64,000 bases of DNA from Chaetoderma sp. LZ-2023a (Eukaryota; Mollusca; Caudofoveata; Chaetodermatida; Chaetodermatidae), in assembly GCA_034401795.1 (NCBI GenBank), contig CM067369.1, positions 185,506,936 through 185,570,935 on the forward strand, written 5' to 3'. A model generated the notes under the pieces. It saw only the letters and a program-made list of their open reading frames with translations, made no database searches and was not told the DNA's origin. Shown here piece after piece: positions 36,333 through 47,458 of the stretch; the first letter of the stretch is position 1, and every line of letters begins with the position of its first letter. A program made the translations under genes and the position numbers.

Positions 36333-36650
36333 GAGCCTTCGTGTTTACTTGCCGTGTGATTGAAGATACAGGGATTTATCACTGAAAGGGTCAATTTCCT
36401 CTAGTAAATATCACCTATGTGTCTTACAATGTACGTGTACGGAAGGATGCAAGTTGATTAATAAGTATCAACTAAGTAACGGAATATGTTTTTTAAGACA
36501 GAATGAAGATTGGATTCTATTTGAAGATACTTTCGTTCCAGTGATTAATAACCAGTTTCTGTGATAATATGTTACGTTGGTGGTTAGATTTGATGTGAAA
36601 ATGAGATGAATATTAATGAACTTATAGTGAGGGAGCTGGTAGGATAGAAA

Positions 36651-36827
36651 ATGTCTGATCCCAACTATCTTGCTAAGTCTGATTCACCGCCAAATGTGGC
36701 TACGATCTACGAAGAGGACGTACCGGTAATTCTTCGTCGAGGTGGTTGCTTGCTTCGTGTTCGGATTACCTCATTTACAGACTCCTCAGATTCTGAGAAA
36801 GAAGTGATCAGCCATTCCATATTACAT
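36651..36827 (+). CDS. Host gene, candidate first coding exon
   Basis: The ATG at 36651 follows an in-frame TAG (36645-36647), so it is the first usable Met. The 59-codon exon begins MSDPNYLAKSDSPPNVATIY and contains ILRRGGCLLRVRITSF and TDSSDSEKE. It ends at a consensus donor, T/GTATGT (36828-36833), in phase 0. Beyond the donor the frame runs into GT-rich low-complexity DNA typical of an intron. The next exon, at 38597, also starts in phase 0. I do not recognise the protein. An acidic-serine cluster (SSDSEKE) suggests a phosphorylated, intracellular product. Confidence 0.55.
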
Positions 36828-36904
36828 GTATGTGTGACTGTGCGCGCGTGTCGAGGGTCAGCATCTTTTGTCAAAGTGTATGTGTGTCTGTATTCACCTT
36901 TCCA

Positions 36905-37290
36905 GAGTATCCATCCATCATCTGACCTCATATGACTTCATAATCAGCTCAGCGCATGTATGATGACGTCACAATCATTACGTCACAAAGCGTTCCATAT
37001 AGACTGTCATCAAATCTCAGAATCTGACACGTCTAAATTGTATGTCTTTGTAATTCTTTGCTATCTAATAAACATGCTGTTGAATGTTTTGAAACTAATT
37101 TAACTGGGCGCTGTTGCAGCAACAGCATCCAGTCAAATTAGTTTCAAAATATTCAACAGCTTACCTGTGTAGTTTTTTGGAAATTGATAGTCAGGATGTT
37201 CAGAGATCGATCGATCACAGCACGAGCGAGGTGTGGGTGGAGCTTAGCTAGAGATGGGCGGGCCATAGCTAAAACTGGAAAGGTCCATTG
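36905..37290. repeat. Longer family-2 MITE with GACGTCA sites
   Basis: CATCCATCATCTGACCTCATA, TGATGACGTCAC, the hairpin 37077-37160 (GGGCGCTGTTGCAGCAACAGC centre), GATCGATCGATC and GGTGTGGGTGGAGCTTAGC. It lies in the host gene's first intron. Confidence 0.75.
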
Positions 37291-38274
37291 CATGCCTGCC
37301 TGCACGAGTGCGTGCCTGCCCGTACGAGTGGGTGCATTCCAAGAATCTAAATTTAAAGGTAACTATAGGTAAGCGATTGAATATTTTGAAACTAAGCTTG
37401 GTTATTGGTTGTTGATGTTTATTTCAGCATCAGCTCCCCTTCAAATTATTTACAAATATTCAATAGCAAGTTTATTAACTTGTAAATTAATTAAAAGCCT
37501 ACAATTCGTACACATTTATGACAGACTTAGATTTGTGTGACTCACTGAGCTACATCATTCTGATCGTGATGGCGGCTAACAAGTGACATAATTGATTATG
37601 ACATCATAACCTGATTGACGGATGAAATCCTTCCATTGGGGAAGTTACCTGTAAACCGGTTTTGTAAATGTGCTGACCTATGGCATTAATCTGAAGTAGT
37701 AATCAGAGAAGGGCGAGCCTTACTAACGATTCAGAATTTGATCTAGATCAGGATCAAAATCAAGGTGGTAAATCTTAATTTGCATAAATCCGCTTTCTTA
37801 TGTTAAAATTTGACACATTTCGACTCTACCTGGATCCAAGAAATGTGTAGTTTGACAATTTATCTATCGAGATGAAGAGCGAGTAGATTTGAAAATCATT
37901 ATTTCCCGGAAAGAAAGATGTTACTGCATTATAGTTTGAACCAAATTAGAAAAATCTGTACGTCTACAGTTTGATACACATTTGAATAATTTTTGTCTGA
38001 AGCATGACGAAAGATAGAAAAGCATGTATGTGTTAAAATTGTATGTAGATCGGATCGATAATTGCCGAAAGATGTCTGTGAACAGATGGCGGGAAGACCG
38101 TACAATAGGGCTTTATAATATTTGTGTAATTCTGGGTGAATTTGACTCAAATAGCACTCTACAAAACAGTCAGTCTCCTGGCTACTTACAGAATGACCGA
38201 TGAATTAAAAGAACAACTGAATTGTTTAATGTTTGGTTCGAATCCAATGCAATACATGTTGGCGCTTTGATGGT

Positions 38275-38490
38275 TCAGCTGCCCAAAACCAGCTTGTGCA
38301 ATGATCTTGAGAAAATATTCATTTGCAGGTCAGAAGACAGGACTATTTCTGAAAATTTACCACTGGAATGACTGGCTCGAATATCGAGCCAGTCATTCCA
38401 GTGATAAACTTTCAAAAATAATCTTGATCTGCAAAACGGTTAATTTCTATTAGAAAATTTAAATTTTCTTGAATCAACTTCAGTATTAAG
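38275..38490. repeat. Palindromic MITE, family 1
   Basis: The centre GGAATGACTGGCTCGAATATCGAGCCAGTCATTCC is perfect (written here as two arms around ATAT). The ends are eroded. It lies 107 bp upstream of host exon 2. Confidence 0.75.
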
Positions 38491-38596
38491 GTAAAAGAGC
38501 CTCTGTGATCAACTAAAGTCAAAACAAATGATCATACACCATTAACCAATTGTTACTTGTATAGCTATCTATGATTTTTTTCTGTTTCATCTTCAG

Positions 38597-38810
38597 TCTG
38601 ACTGTGGACAGCCACATACACCGTCACCATTGCACTCTCCATTACCAAGAAAATCACGAGATGAGAACCCACTGGGCCTTCACTGCAGTCTACGTCGGCT
38701 CCAGCGTACTCTATCTGAAGATGCAAAGAGGCAGAGACGAGAATCAATGCCCAGTACACCAACTGGGCCTGCCCCATCATTCACACATGCTAGCGGTGGA
38801 CTCTCACATT
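38597..38810 (+). CDS. Host gene, candidate internal exon 2
   Basis: The acceptor TTTTTTCTGTTTCATCTTCAG (to 38596) and the donor ATT/GTAAGT (38811-38816) are both near consensus. The exon is 214 nt, phase 0 in and phase 1 out. It encodes SDCGQPHTPSPLHSPLPRKS, then LGLHCSLRRLQRTLSEDAKR, QRRESMPSTPTGPAPSF and THASGGLSH. Three basophilic kinase-type motifs (RRLQRTLS, RQRRES, PRKS) sit in a Ser/Pro-rich, probably disordered region. Its phase fits both exon 1 and the exon at 57109. The other overlapping frame (104 codons) lacks splice support. Confidence 0.65.
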
Positions 38811-39000
38811 GTAAGTGATGCCACGGATACGTACATAGTTCAGCAAAGGATGTTGTCTGTCATCCATGCCCGGCCCATTTCTTGATAATCTTCATCCACT
38901 TTATGCGTGCGTTGGAAACAATTTATATGCTTTCAAAGTAGTACTTTGAATCATAATTACCAATATCCCAATTTCGAGCTAACAAGGTACATAGGTAAGC

Positions 39001-39115
39001 TGATGAATATTTTCAAAATAATTTTGGGGAGGGTGGGTGGGGGCGGAAGTGTAAGGTGCTGTTGCTGCCTATGGTGGCAACATCTCCCAGTCAAATTAGT
39101 TTCAATATATTTAAC
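39001..39115. repeat. Family-2 hairpin (interrupted)
   Basis: TGAATATTTTCAAAATAATTTTG... and CCCAGTCAAATTAGTTTCAAT arms around GTTGCTGCCTATGGTGGCAAC. A GGGGAGGGTGGGTGGGGG run is inserted in the left arm. Confidence 0.6.
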
Positions 39116-39430
39116 AAGATGCTTATTAATTTGTAAATCCATCAAAGACACAATTAATACACTTACCAAGCTTTTCGGGTTTCATAATAGAGGTCTCTAC
39201 ACCATTTTGATTGTGACATTAGCTAATAATGTGTGGGGTATTGGATTATGACATCAGGTGCTTGGGTGACAGATCTATCGGATCCCTTCATTAGTACAGC
39301 TTGCCTTATGTGGTGGTTTGTGGGGGTGGGGATGGGGGTTGGGGTGGGTGGTGTGGGGTGGCGTGTGGCGGCAAGCTAGCAGTGCTCAATATTGGCCAAA
39401 ACAATGTTGTGATATGTAATGTATAAGAGG

Positions 39431-40084
39431 TTAATAAGAACGTACTGGGTGTGTCTGCCCATTGTGGGCATGTTGGTCCAGGGGAGAGGCGTCCCTTATC
39501 CTGTTAGGTTTATGCCAATACGCTCCATTGTGTGGAGCATGGTTTCTCCATGGGGTGGAGTTTTCATCGTCCGGGTCTGATTGGAGTACCTGGATAATTC
39601 TGGACTGCATGTCAGTTCTAGAATGGCCATGTTTATTGAAATGTCTGGATATGGGTGTGTCATATCGTTCATTCCTATGGCGGTTTGATATCGATCTCAG
39701 ATGTTTTTGGATTCTGATTTTGAAGGTGCGTCGAGTTTCTCCTATATACTATTTCTTACATTTGTTGCAAGTTAGTAGGTAGACAATGGACCTCGTCTGA
39801 CAGTTGCCTATGATTTTGGATCTGTCTTAGGCATGTATGTGAGCTGGCCTTCTCAGTTTCTGTGCTCTAACAGCCTGTGATCTTGGAAGGTCCACTGTTG
39901 AAGAGCTTGCCACTCCTTCGGTTGAAGGTGGTGTTAGCCGTGGTGGTTTTATGGTGGCATTCATGTCTATGTTAGACTTGGCGAGTAGAGTGTCCGAATC
40001 TACTGAGTTTAGGCTCAGTGCGGACAGCGAAAGTATTGTGCCTATCTCCGTTTCTCGTGGCAATTGTTTGCTGGATGAATCCAT
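39431..40084 (-). pseudogene. Penelope-like element 1: GIY-YIG endonuclease remnant
   Basis: A 218-codon minus-strand frame starts at ATG 40082-40084 (MDSSSKQLPRETEIGT...). It runs to TAA at 39431, interrupted by TAA at 39827-39829 and TAG at 39749-39751. Between and after the stops are KIIGNCQTRSIVYLLTC, YIGETRRTFKIRIQKHLRSI, YDTPISRHF and RIIQVLQSDP. This is the GIY-YIG endonuclease that follows the RT in Penelope-like retroelements and nicks target DNA. A frameshift near 39545 moves the typical tail (HTMERIGINLTG) to another frame. No RT domain lies upstream, so this is a 5'-lacking or rearranged copy. Confidence 0.8.
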
Positions 40085-40096
40085 TGTTTAGTGACA

Positions 40097-40150
40097 GTGA
40101 ATAACAACGTAATCAGTTATATGAGCTACTTGTAGAAGGTTATTTAGCCT
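40097..40150. repeat. 54-bp inverted repeat, left copy
   Basis: It pairs with 41271-41324 at 52 of 54 bases. On the minus strand it lies directly upstream of the ATG of Penelope-like element 1, so it looks like that gene's 5' leader. Confidence 0.9.
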
Positions 40151-40478
40151 AAGAATCCATCTTTCCAGTCAGATAATATGTTTCTACATATCTTTTGGCG
40201 ACGTCATCACTTTCACCATAGACGTCACACATTGACGTCATACCCATTGTTATCACCTCACATCTTTTATAGATGCTTTTAAATATGACACTTTTACGTG
40301 GACTTGGGCACAACGCTATTTCCTCCTTTTTAAATTTAAATTTAGCTACATTATATAAAAGAACAACAAAGACGCATACTCACAGAGTTGTCATGCGTCT
40401 TTACTTTATTCGCTTTATTTTTCAAAACAAATTCTTGAAACACAAAAAAATGTATATAACTTCAATATCTAATCAGTT

Positions 40479-40697
40479 TTGATTTTGACTTTGTGTAACC
40501 GTGATACATATTTCACTGCTGAATATACCAAACCATTTAGACTAGCCAAGGATGTCCTACACACTCCTTGTCTATCAATCCAAACACCCACACCACAGTT
40601 GCCATATCAGAAAAAAGTGGAGCCCAAAAATGTCCACTCCCAGTTGACAAAACTTGCCTCTGATGGGTTCCGCTCAAGGAACGAAATGCCATGAAGT
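40479..40697 (+). other. Unexplained 71-codon frame
   Basis: The frame contains RLAKDVLHTPCLSIQTPTPQ and QLTKLASDGFRSRNEMP and ends in TGA. It has protein-like composition, but no clear start, splice sites or family. It sits between the two 54-bp inverted repeats and may be part of the same element. Confidence 0.25.
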
Positions 40698-40829
40698 CTG
40701 AATCAAAAACAGTGATGACGACACATGATCATTACCCATACAAACAGCCAAAAACTCCCCACTAAAGGAGCAATATCTCTATGAACTTGACCTAGAGAAA
40801 CCCTTAGAAATTTATCACCAAAATTACCT

Positions 40830-41110
40830 AATACCGGTAAAAAACCTAAACCGCCAAAAAAGCTTTTCCAACCGCCAAAAAGAACACAACCGGTAAAAAA
40901 TTCACAACCGCTAAAAATTACCACAACCGCCAAAAAGGTTGCCCAACCGCCAAAAATGGCAGAACCGGCAAAAAACTTACAACCGGCAAAAAATATCACA
41001 ACCACCAAAGAACGGCCACAACCACCATAAAGGCACAACCGATAAAAAAGTCACAACCAGTAAACTTGACCCCAACCGGTAAAATACAGGTCAACCGGTA
41101 AAATGTTTGA
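40830..41110. repeat. Degenerate minisatellite, (AACCGCCAAAAA)-type
   Basis: About 18 units of 12-18 bp, each with AACCG(C/G)(C/T)AAAAA or AACC(A/G)(C/G)(T/C)A. A similar ACCACCAAA/CCGCCA texture recurs at 49620-49810. Confidence 0.8.
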
Positions 41111-41203
41111 CAAAAAATTTCAAATGGAGGAACCGTCAGTCTGGTTTTTCTCTGCCCATGTATAGTCAAGATCGACTCAATCCACAGGCTCGCTCGGGAA
41201 GGG

Positions 41204-41240
41204 TATAAAAGGGACGAAAATTCCAGTCCAGATCATTCAG
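41204..41240 (+). promoter_or_regulatory. Rightward TATA + initiator promoter
   Basis: GGGTATAAAAGGG (TATAAAA at 41204-41210) is followed 31 bases later by an initiator-like TCATTC (A at 41235). The 54-bp repeat begins 36 bases further on. The repeat's other copy is the leader of the Penelope-like ORF, so this may be the family's own promoter left on an inverted fragment. Confidence 0.5.
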
Positions 41241-41270
41241 ACTTTTGGTCTCACATTGCGACCCAGCGTC

Positions 41271-41324
41271 AGGCTAAATAACCTTCTACAAGTAGCTCAT
41301 ATAACTGAATACATTGTTATTCAC
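41271..41324. repeat. 54-bp inverted repeat, right copy
   Basis: See 40097-40150. Here it lies downstream of a TATA/initiator pair and is followed by no coding sequence. Confidence 0.9.
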
Positions 41325-41545
41325 TATAGTGCATAAGAGTCATGGTATATTGATATATCCTATGTCGTAGTACATGAAGGAGTCTTGGTTAGCGCTGTGA
41401 GGTGGGGTGAGATACAAACACACATTGGTTGCATTGTCAATGAATTATCAGCATCAAACAGTGAATATTTTGAAATTAATTTCACTGAACTCAGGAAGCT
41501 GTTACTGCCTAAATTAGTAAATTGGTAACAATTTTCCAATTTGTT

Positions 41546-41592
41546 AGCTCACCTGGCTTGAAAGGTAAAGTGAGCTTATACTGTGCCGACCA

Positions 41593-41634
<42 letters not shown>

Positions 41635-42421
41635 ATTCTGCTTGCCAGCCTGCCTGCTTGCCTGCCATTCTATCTGTCTGTCAATTGGTCGATCTGTCAA
41701 TTGCTCGGTCATCCACCCATCTGTCCAGCATCGGCTTTTCCTTTAATCGATTTACCAATAACCTCTTTCCTGATTTCATCTAAATTTGGTGAGAAGCCTC
41801 CTTATGGTATAACTATTCAAGTTTAAAGAAATTTGATTGGTCAGGTTTTCACACAGCCGGCTTGCATTTCCAAAGATGATGAAGAAATTGATTAAAAGAG
41901 GACTAATTCAGCAAAACTTAGCGGGAAGGACCTTAGTGTCGTAGTTTCAGCAAATTGATAGTTTCCAAATATGTTCAAGAAATCGTTAAAAATATTGTGC
42001 CTCTTTGGGTGGGCGGGCGAGTGGAGGGTGGTTGGACTAGGTCTTGGAAAGAAACCTATCGAAATCGACGATGATCCGAATTCCAAGATGACCGTTGTCC
42101 ACTGATGGCCATCTTGAAAATTGGTTTCCGGATGATAACTCTGTTCCAGTTTATCGGGCCGCTTTGAAACTTCAGAGGGTTGTTGGACTAGGTCTGGAGA
42201 AAAAATGACGATGATCCGAACTCCAAGATGGCTGCCAACCACGCGCTGCTATCTTGAAAGTTGGTTTCTGGATGATATCTCCGTTACGATTTATCGGATC
42301 ACTTCCTAGGGTCGTTGGAATATGTCTGGTGAAGAGGTAGAAATAATTATTTTCTGCTATCTTTTATTCATTAGTTTGTCATCATGGTGGCGTACTATGC
42401 ACCATTTGCGGAGTTCTTGTT
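41546..42421 (+). mobile_element. TTGTT-bounded element (diverged 3' end)
   Basis: TTGTT/AGCTCACCTGGC left end, AAGTGAGCTTATACTGTGCCGACC, then a (CTGT)9 block at 41597-41632. The interior has three GATGATCCGAA(T/C)TCCAAGATG modules of about 120 bp (42060-42240). The right end is degraded to GAGTTCTTGTT. Confidence 0.65.
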
Positions 42422-42499
42422 AATATATGCAACAGACAAAATGAAAGAGCCAAACAGGGTATCTGCTGTTTAACTGTTTAATTCTGAAAATCTCTGTGC

Positions 42500-42780
42500 G
42501 TATTAAACTGTTGTTGAACAGTTTGCAGCAAAACAATAGGCAGCAACAGCTTCCAGTCAAAATGGTTTCAAAATATTCAATAAAATTTTTGTTGTAAAAA
42601 ATCTTATAGTCCAGAGTCAGAATCAACAGGTTAACCTTTCACTGATGAAACCCTCTTTCTATCAATTTCCTAGCAACCATATAGGAAATTTGTGGAATAT
42701 TTTGAAATTAATTTGTCTAGAAGATGTTGCTTTCTAAGGCAGCAACTGCTTCATTGCAAATTAATCTCAGAGTACTTACT
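42500..42780. repeat. Two family-2 hairpins (diverged)
   Basis: Remnants near 42506-42580 and 42692-42780 with CAGTCAAAATGGTTTCAAAATATTCAA-type and GAATATTTTGAAATTAATTTG-type arms. Confidence 0.5.
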
Positions 42781-43244
42781 AAATGGAATATTTGTTAGAG
42801 AATAAAGGATCTGGTTTATCTTGTTTGCATACACATAGGTGAAAGGGTGCATTCTTAGATAACATTTTATACTTCAAATAGCCATTAGGTAGATAAATAA
42901 ACAAATTACACATGACTGTGAATAGTCTACTAACACCTTTACTTTCAAGAGATCTCTTTATATCTTATATAATGGTTAAAGGTTTATTTCCAGTCAAATT
43001 AATTCCCAGCATGGTGTCTGGGAAACAGAGATTGTGTCTATAACTAATCTGTTGTAACTACATTTTCGGTTATCTAGGTATAATTCCCGGTATCTGAAAT
43101 GTTAATCCCAGATGGTTTCATAGTGTGGAGCTTGTGTATCCATTGTGATTCCTTTTCTCTTCTCCATTTGGTGGATTCTGGGTCATTGGGGTCAGAGGAC
43201 AGTACTTGGATTATCCGGAAACTCATTTGTTTCCTTGTATTGTT

Positions 43245-43806
43245 TTTAGCTCAACTGGCCAAAGGCCAAGTGAGCTTATGCCATGGCGGCTCTCCGTCGT
43301 CCATCTGTCCATCATCCATTGTCTGTCCATCCATCCGTCAAATCGCGTCTTCTTTTTTTCCAGAATTTTGATTGATCAATTTTTTGGGTGAAAAACTGAG
43401 ATTTTATGAAAAATCTACCGGAAATGGTCAAAATGCTTCTCCTCCTCAGCTGCTTGACATATTTCAACCAAATTTGGCTAGATGCATTCTATGGTGGTAG
43501 GCTCTAGAAGATTTTTTCAGAATTTTGATTGATCAATTCTTTGGGTGAAAATCTTAGATTTTATGAAAAATTTACCAGAAATTGTCAATACATTGCTTCT
43601 CCTTAGTCGCTTGACATATTGCAACCAAATTTGGCTAGAATGACCCTATCATGGTAGACTAGAAAATCTATTCAGAATTTTAATTGGTCATTTTTTTGGG
43701 TGACCATCTTGGATTTTCCAGAAATGATCCATCATATCTATTTAAATGCAAATGGTTCAAATGCTAATGGTCCAGGTGAGTGCCACAGGCCCTTGAGCCT
43801 CTTGTT
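43245..43806 (+). mobile_element. TTGTT-bounded (HINE-like) element inside the GIY-YIG gene
   Basis: TTTAGCTCAACTGGCC at the left (TTGTT at 43240-43244) and CCAGGTGAGTGCCACAGGCCC...CTCTTGTT at the right (TTGTT 43802-43806). The interior has (CCATC)n-like text and two diverged units of about 130 bp with TCAACCAAATTTGGCTAGA. Removing it with one TTGTT restores an open Penelope frame across the site, so it inserted there without net loss. Subterminal GCTCAnCTGG/CCAGGTGAG repeats, a short GGCCC hairpin and T-rich target fit the non-autonomous Helitron2/Helentron (HINE) type. That assignment is an inference; a tyrosine-recombinase element is the alternative. Confidence 0.75.
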
Positions 43807-44461
43807 CATGATGAAATGCCTTGAGACAGGGGTGTCATAACTTTCCTTTCTGTTGAAGTGGGTTATGGATCTGAGGTGCTCTTGTATCCTGATCTTGAAT
43901 GTTCTCAAGGTTTCTCCAGCGTACTGTTTCTTGCATAGTTTGCAGCTGATGATGTATATGACATTGCATGTTAAGCAGTTCCCGATGATCTTGCATCTGT
44001 ATGTGAGGCCTGTATGCGTGCTTCTGAAGAAGCGGGACTTGTCCATATAGTTGCGGATGTTGCAGTTCTTTGTCTTGCAGTATGTGAGAGAGTTTCTATT
44101 GGGTCTGGATTCATCCAGGATCCCTGGGAGTTTTGCTGTGACTACGTGGTCCCTGACGGTTTTGTTTTTTCGAAAACCGAACAGGAGTGGCTCAGGGAAG
44201 GCATCCCTGCACCGTTGACTGGCCTGCAAGATAGGCCATTATTTTTTTATCACACTTTTAAGCATAGTACTTGTGCGTGTGAATTCGCAGACAATGATGA
44301 TATCAGTGAGGTACCTTCTGGCTTGGTAGAAGTCCTCCATTGCAGTGCTGTTCTTGTCATAGTCTACAATGCGGGTGCATTTTCTTCTGACACAAAGGAA
44401 TTGACCGTATAGGCTGGCGTCCTTGCATGAGGATGGGTGCGCCGATGTGTAATGGAAGTAT

Positions 44462-47458
44462 TCAAATCCCGCTAGTATCAAACATAGCTGATAATCCAAC
44501 TGTATGCCCCGCGTTTTCACGAAATCAAACTAACTGTAAATGTGCCTTAATAAACGCCAGATCCGTACGGAACAAAACTGTTAGCATAGTGGACTACGTG
44601 ACTGAAAATGACCTCGATATTGTAGCCTTAACAGAGACTTGGTTGAAGGCAGACGGTGATAACATTGCAATAGGTGATTTGACTCCCGATGGTTACCAAT
44701 TTAAGCAAATTCCCAGATCGTCCAGGACTGGTGGTGGTGTGGGCGTTTTGTACAAAGAGTCACTCGATATCAATGTTATTAAGTCGCCAACATACCACAC
44801 ACTTGAGTGCATTGGATTTGATATTGTTCAAAACGCTACCCTAATCAGAGCTGTAGTAGTATACCGCCCGACCCCATCGAAAAAGCACAATCCGCCAATA
44901 GCACAGGTATTCAGCGAAGTATCATCAATTTTCGATCGCTACGCACTCAGCACGGGTAACTTACTAATACTTGGTGATTTCAACTTTCATATGGAAAGGT
45001 CGGATGATCACAATGCATCAGTTATGAAATCGCTCCTAGAAACTTCGTGTTTGGAACAACATGTCAGAAGTCCTACTCATACGAAAGGTCATTTACTTGA
45101 CCTCGTTATAACACGATCTAACGAATCACTCGTAAGTAATGTCAATGTAGACATTGGTGCAATAACGTCTGACCATGCGTTCGTTACATTCGATCTGACA
45201 CTTGCTAAACCACCCCTGCCGAAGAAGACTGTTTATTACAGGAACTTACGGTCACCACCTCTTCCATTAATTCAATCAGATATTCTATCATCTACTCTGT
45301 ACAGTAATCCATCTGATGATTTATCACAATTAGTCAATCAGTACAATAGTGAGTTGCGAGACATTATAGATAGGCATGCCCCTCTCAAAACTAAGGTAAT
45401 CGTGGTTCGGCCTCAAGCACCGTGGTACACCAGTGAAATTAAACATGCCAAACAGCTGTGTCGTAAACTAGAACGTCTGGCCCGCAAAACTCAGTTAGAA
45501 GTTCATCGCCAAGCATATGCACATCGGCGCAAAACTATTACCTCCATGATCATTACTGCAAAACAGGACTACTATTCTAAACTAGTGTCTGACAATGCAA
45601 GTGATCAGAGAAAACTGTTTTCAGTGTTTAATAAATTGCTCCACAAGGGCATAGGTAGCAATGTCTTGCCCCAACATAAGGATGCAACAGAATTGGCTGA
45701 CAGATTTGCAAACTACTTCTTTGACAAAATAGAATTGATTCGTAGTAACATTCTAAAACATACTGACTGTACAGGGCTGAGCGACAGCACCGTATCGCCA
45801 CTTGATTGTACAATGACGTGTTTCACCCCTGCTTCTGCTGACGAGGTCTTGGCAATTATTCGCAGTTCTCCAACAAAATCATGCGCATTGGATCCACTTC
45901 CAACATATCTACTCAAAGACTGCATTCAGGAGGTATTGCCTGCGATAACTAAAATAATTAACATGTCAATGGAAAAGGGTACTGTGCCGGACGATTTTAA
46001 AACCGCAAATGTGATGCCTTTATTAAAGAAACCGTCGTTGGATCCAAATATGCTGTCTAACTATCGCCCAGTGTCCAACCTCCCCTATGTCTCAAAACTC
46101 CTAGAAAAAGTCGTAGCTAATCATCTTAACAACCATTTGGAAGTAAACAATCTGCTTGAACCATATCAGAGCGCATACCGAAAGCTTCACAGCACCGAGA
46201 CGGCACTAGTTCGTGTGCAAAATGACATTTTGTGTTCAATGGACGAACGTATGTGTGTGATATTGGTGTTACTAGACTTATCGGCCGCATTCGACACCAT
46301 CGATCATACAATTATGTTGTCGCGTCTACAGGAACTGGGCCTTGCCAGCACTGTCCTTTCTTGGTTCGAGTCCTATCTCAAATGTCGCCGTCAAACTGTC
46401 ATCATAAACAACTCCAAATCATCCGATGGTACATTGACTTCCGGTGTGCCTCAAGGATCCGTTTTGGGGCCCCTGCTGTTTACAATATATACATCACCAC
46501 TTGGTCGATTACTGCAAAAGCACGGAGTTGAGTATCATTTCTACGCTGATGACACGCAGCTATATATAGCCTTCCGCCCAAATAGTCAATTTGATGCTCG
46601 TGAGAAATTAGAACTGCATTCGCGATGTAAAACTCTGGATGCTTAACAATTTTCTACAGCTAAACGATAAAAAAACTGAAATACTGCTTATCTCGTCACG
46701 GCAACTCCGACCAAAACTTGACATAGAGCATCTTCAAATTGGTGACGAAAACATTTCTTTTAACTCTAGTGCAAGGAACATTGGTGTCATATTCGATGAC
46801 TCGATGTCCATGAACAAACATGTTACGTCCCTCTGTCAATCGCTATTTTTCACATTCAGAAACATTAACAAAATTAGAAAATTACTGACAGCAGATGCCA
46901 CTAAGACCCTCATTCACGCCTCTATAACATCCAAATTAGACTATGGAAATGCATTGCTAGCAGGAATTACATCAGAGCAGATACAACGTCTCCAGAGGGT
47001 GCAGAACACGGCAGCACGGATAATAACACGAACCAAGCGAACAGACCATATAACACCAGTACTCAAACAACTCCATTGGCTTCCTGTGAGAGAGCGCATA
47101 CAGTATAAAATCGTGCTTCTCGTTTACAAATGTTTACATGGACTAGCCCCACAGTATCTATCTACTTTAATTACAAAGAGAATTGCACCTCGGTCCCTAA
47201 GATCAAGTGATCAGACATTATGTGTGGTCCCGTCTACTAATTTAGTTGTTGGACAGCGTGCATTTTCGAATTCCGGTCCAAGACTGGAATAATCTACCTG
47301 CCCATATCCGAAACTGTCAAAAAATTGAGCCTTTTAAATCTAGCCTAAAAACGTATCTTTTTCATCTTTAAAATTTGTAAAGCACCTTTGAGCGATTAAA
47401 TTCGGAATTGGCGCTCTAGAAATATTTACATACATACATACAATATTTACATACATAC
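44462..47458 (+). mobile_element. L2/CR1-type LINE nested in Penelope-like element 2
   Basis: A 6-bp target-site duplication, AAGTAT (44456-44461 and 47459-47464), flanks it. The 3' end has TTTGTAAAGCACCTTTGAGCG and GGAATTGGCGCTCTAGAAAT, followed by a (CATA)n-type tail, as in L2-like elements. The 5' end is truncated just before the endonuclease domain, and no ORF1 is present. It is by far the best-preserved coding sequence in the window, so it is among the youngest insertions. Confidence 0.92.
44463..47371 (+). pseudogene. LINE endonuclease-reverse transcriptase, two frameshifts
   Basis: The frame is open from the insertion edge to 46643. Endonuclease: INARSVRNK near 44550, LTETWL near 44628, LILGDFNFH near 44966, SDHAFV near 45168. 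RT: LSNYRPVSNLPYVSKLLEKV near 46055, VLLDLSAAFDTIDH near 46264, SGVPQGSVLGPLLFTIY near 46441, HFYADDTQLY near 46537. An extra base near 46614 shifts the frame; it continues at 46615-47284 (WMLNNFLQLNDKKTEILLIS, RVQNTAARIITRTKR, LKQLHWLPVRERI). One base is missing near 47284, then WNNLPAHIRN to TAA 47369-47371. The ATG at 44427 lies in Penelope sequence and is fortuitous. The catalytic residues are intact. Confidence 0.92.

Noticed and set aside
38234..38245. tRNA B-box-like GGTTCGAATCC
   Set aside because: No A-box at the right distance and no cloverleaf can be folded around it.
40703..41038. 111-codon minus-strand ORF rich in FFGG
   Set aside because: Produced by the AACCGCCAAAAA minisatellite period; no start context or family.
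44427..44461. ATG at 44427 as the start of the LINE protein
   Set aside because: It lies in antisense Penelope sequence outside the 6-bp duplication; the LINE itself is 5'-truncated at 44462.
46361..46373. Second B-box-like TGGTTCGAGTCC
   Set aside because: It is codons of the LINE reverse transcriptase (SWFES).
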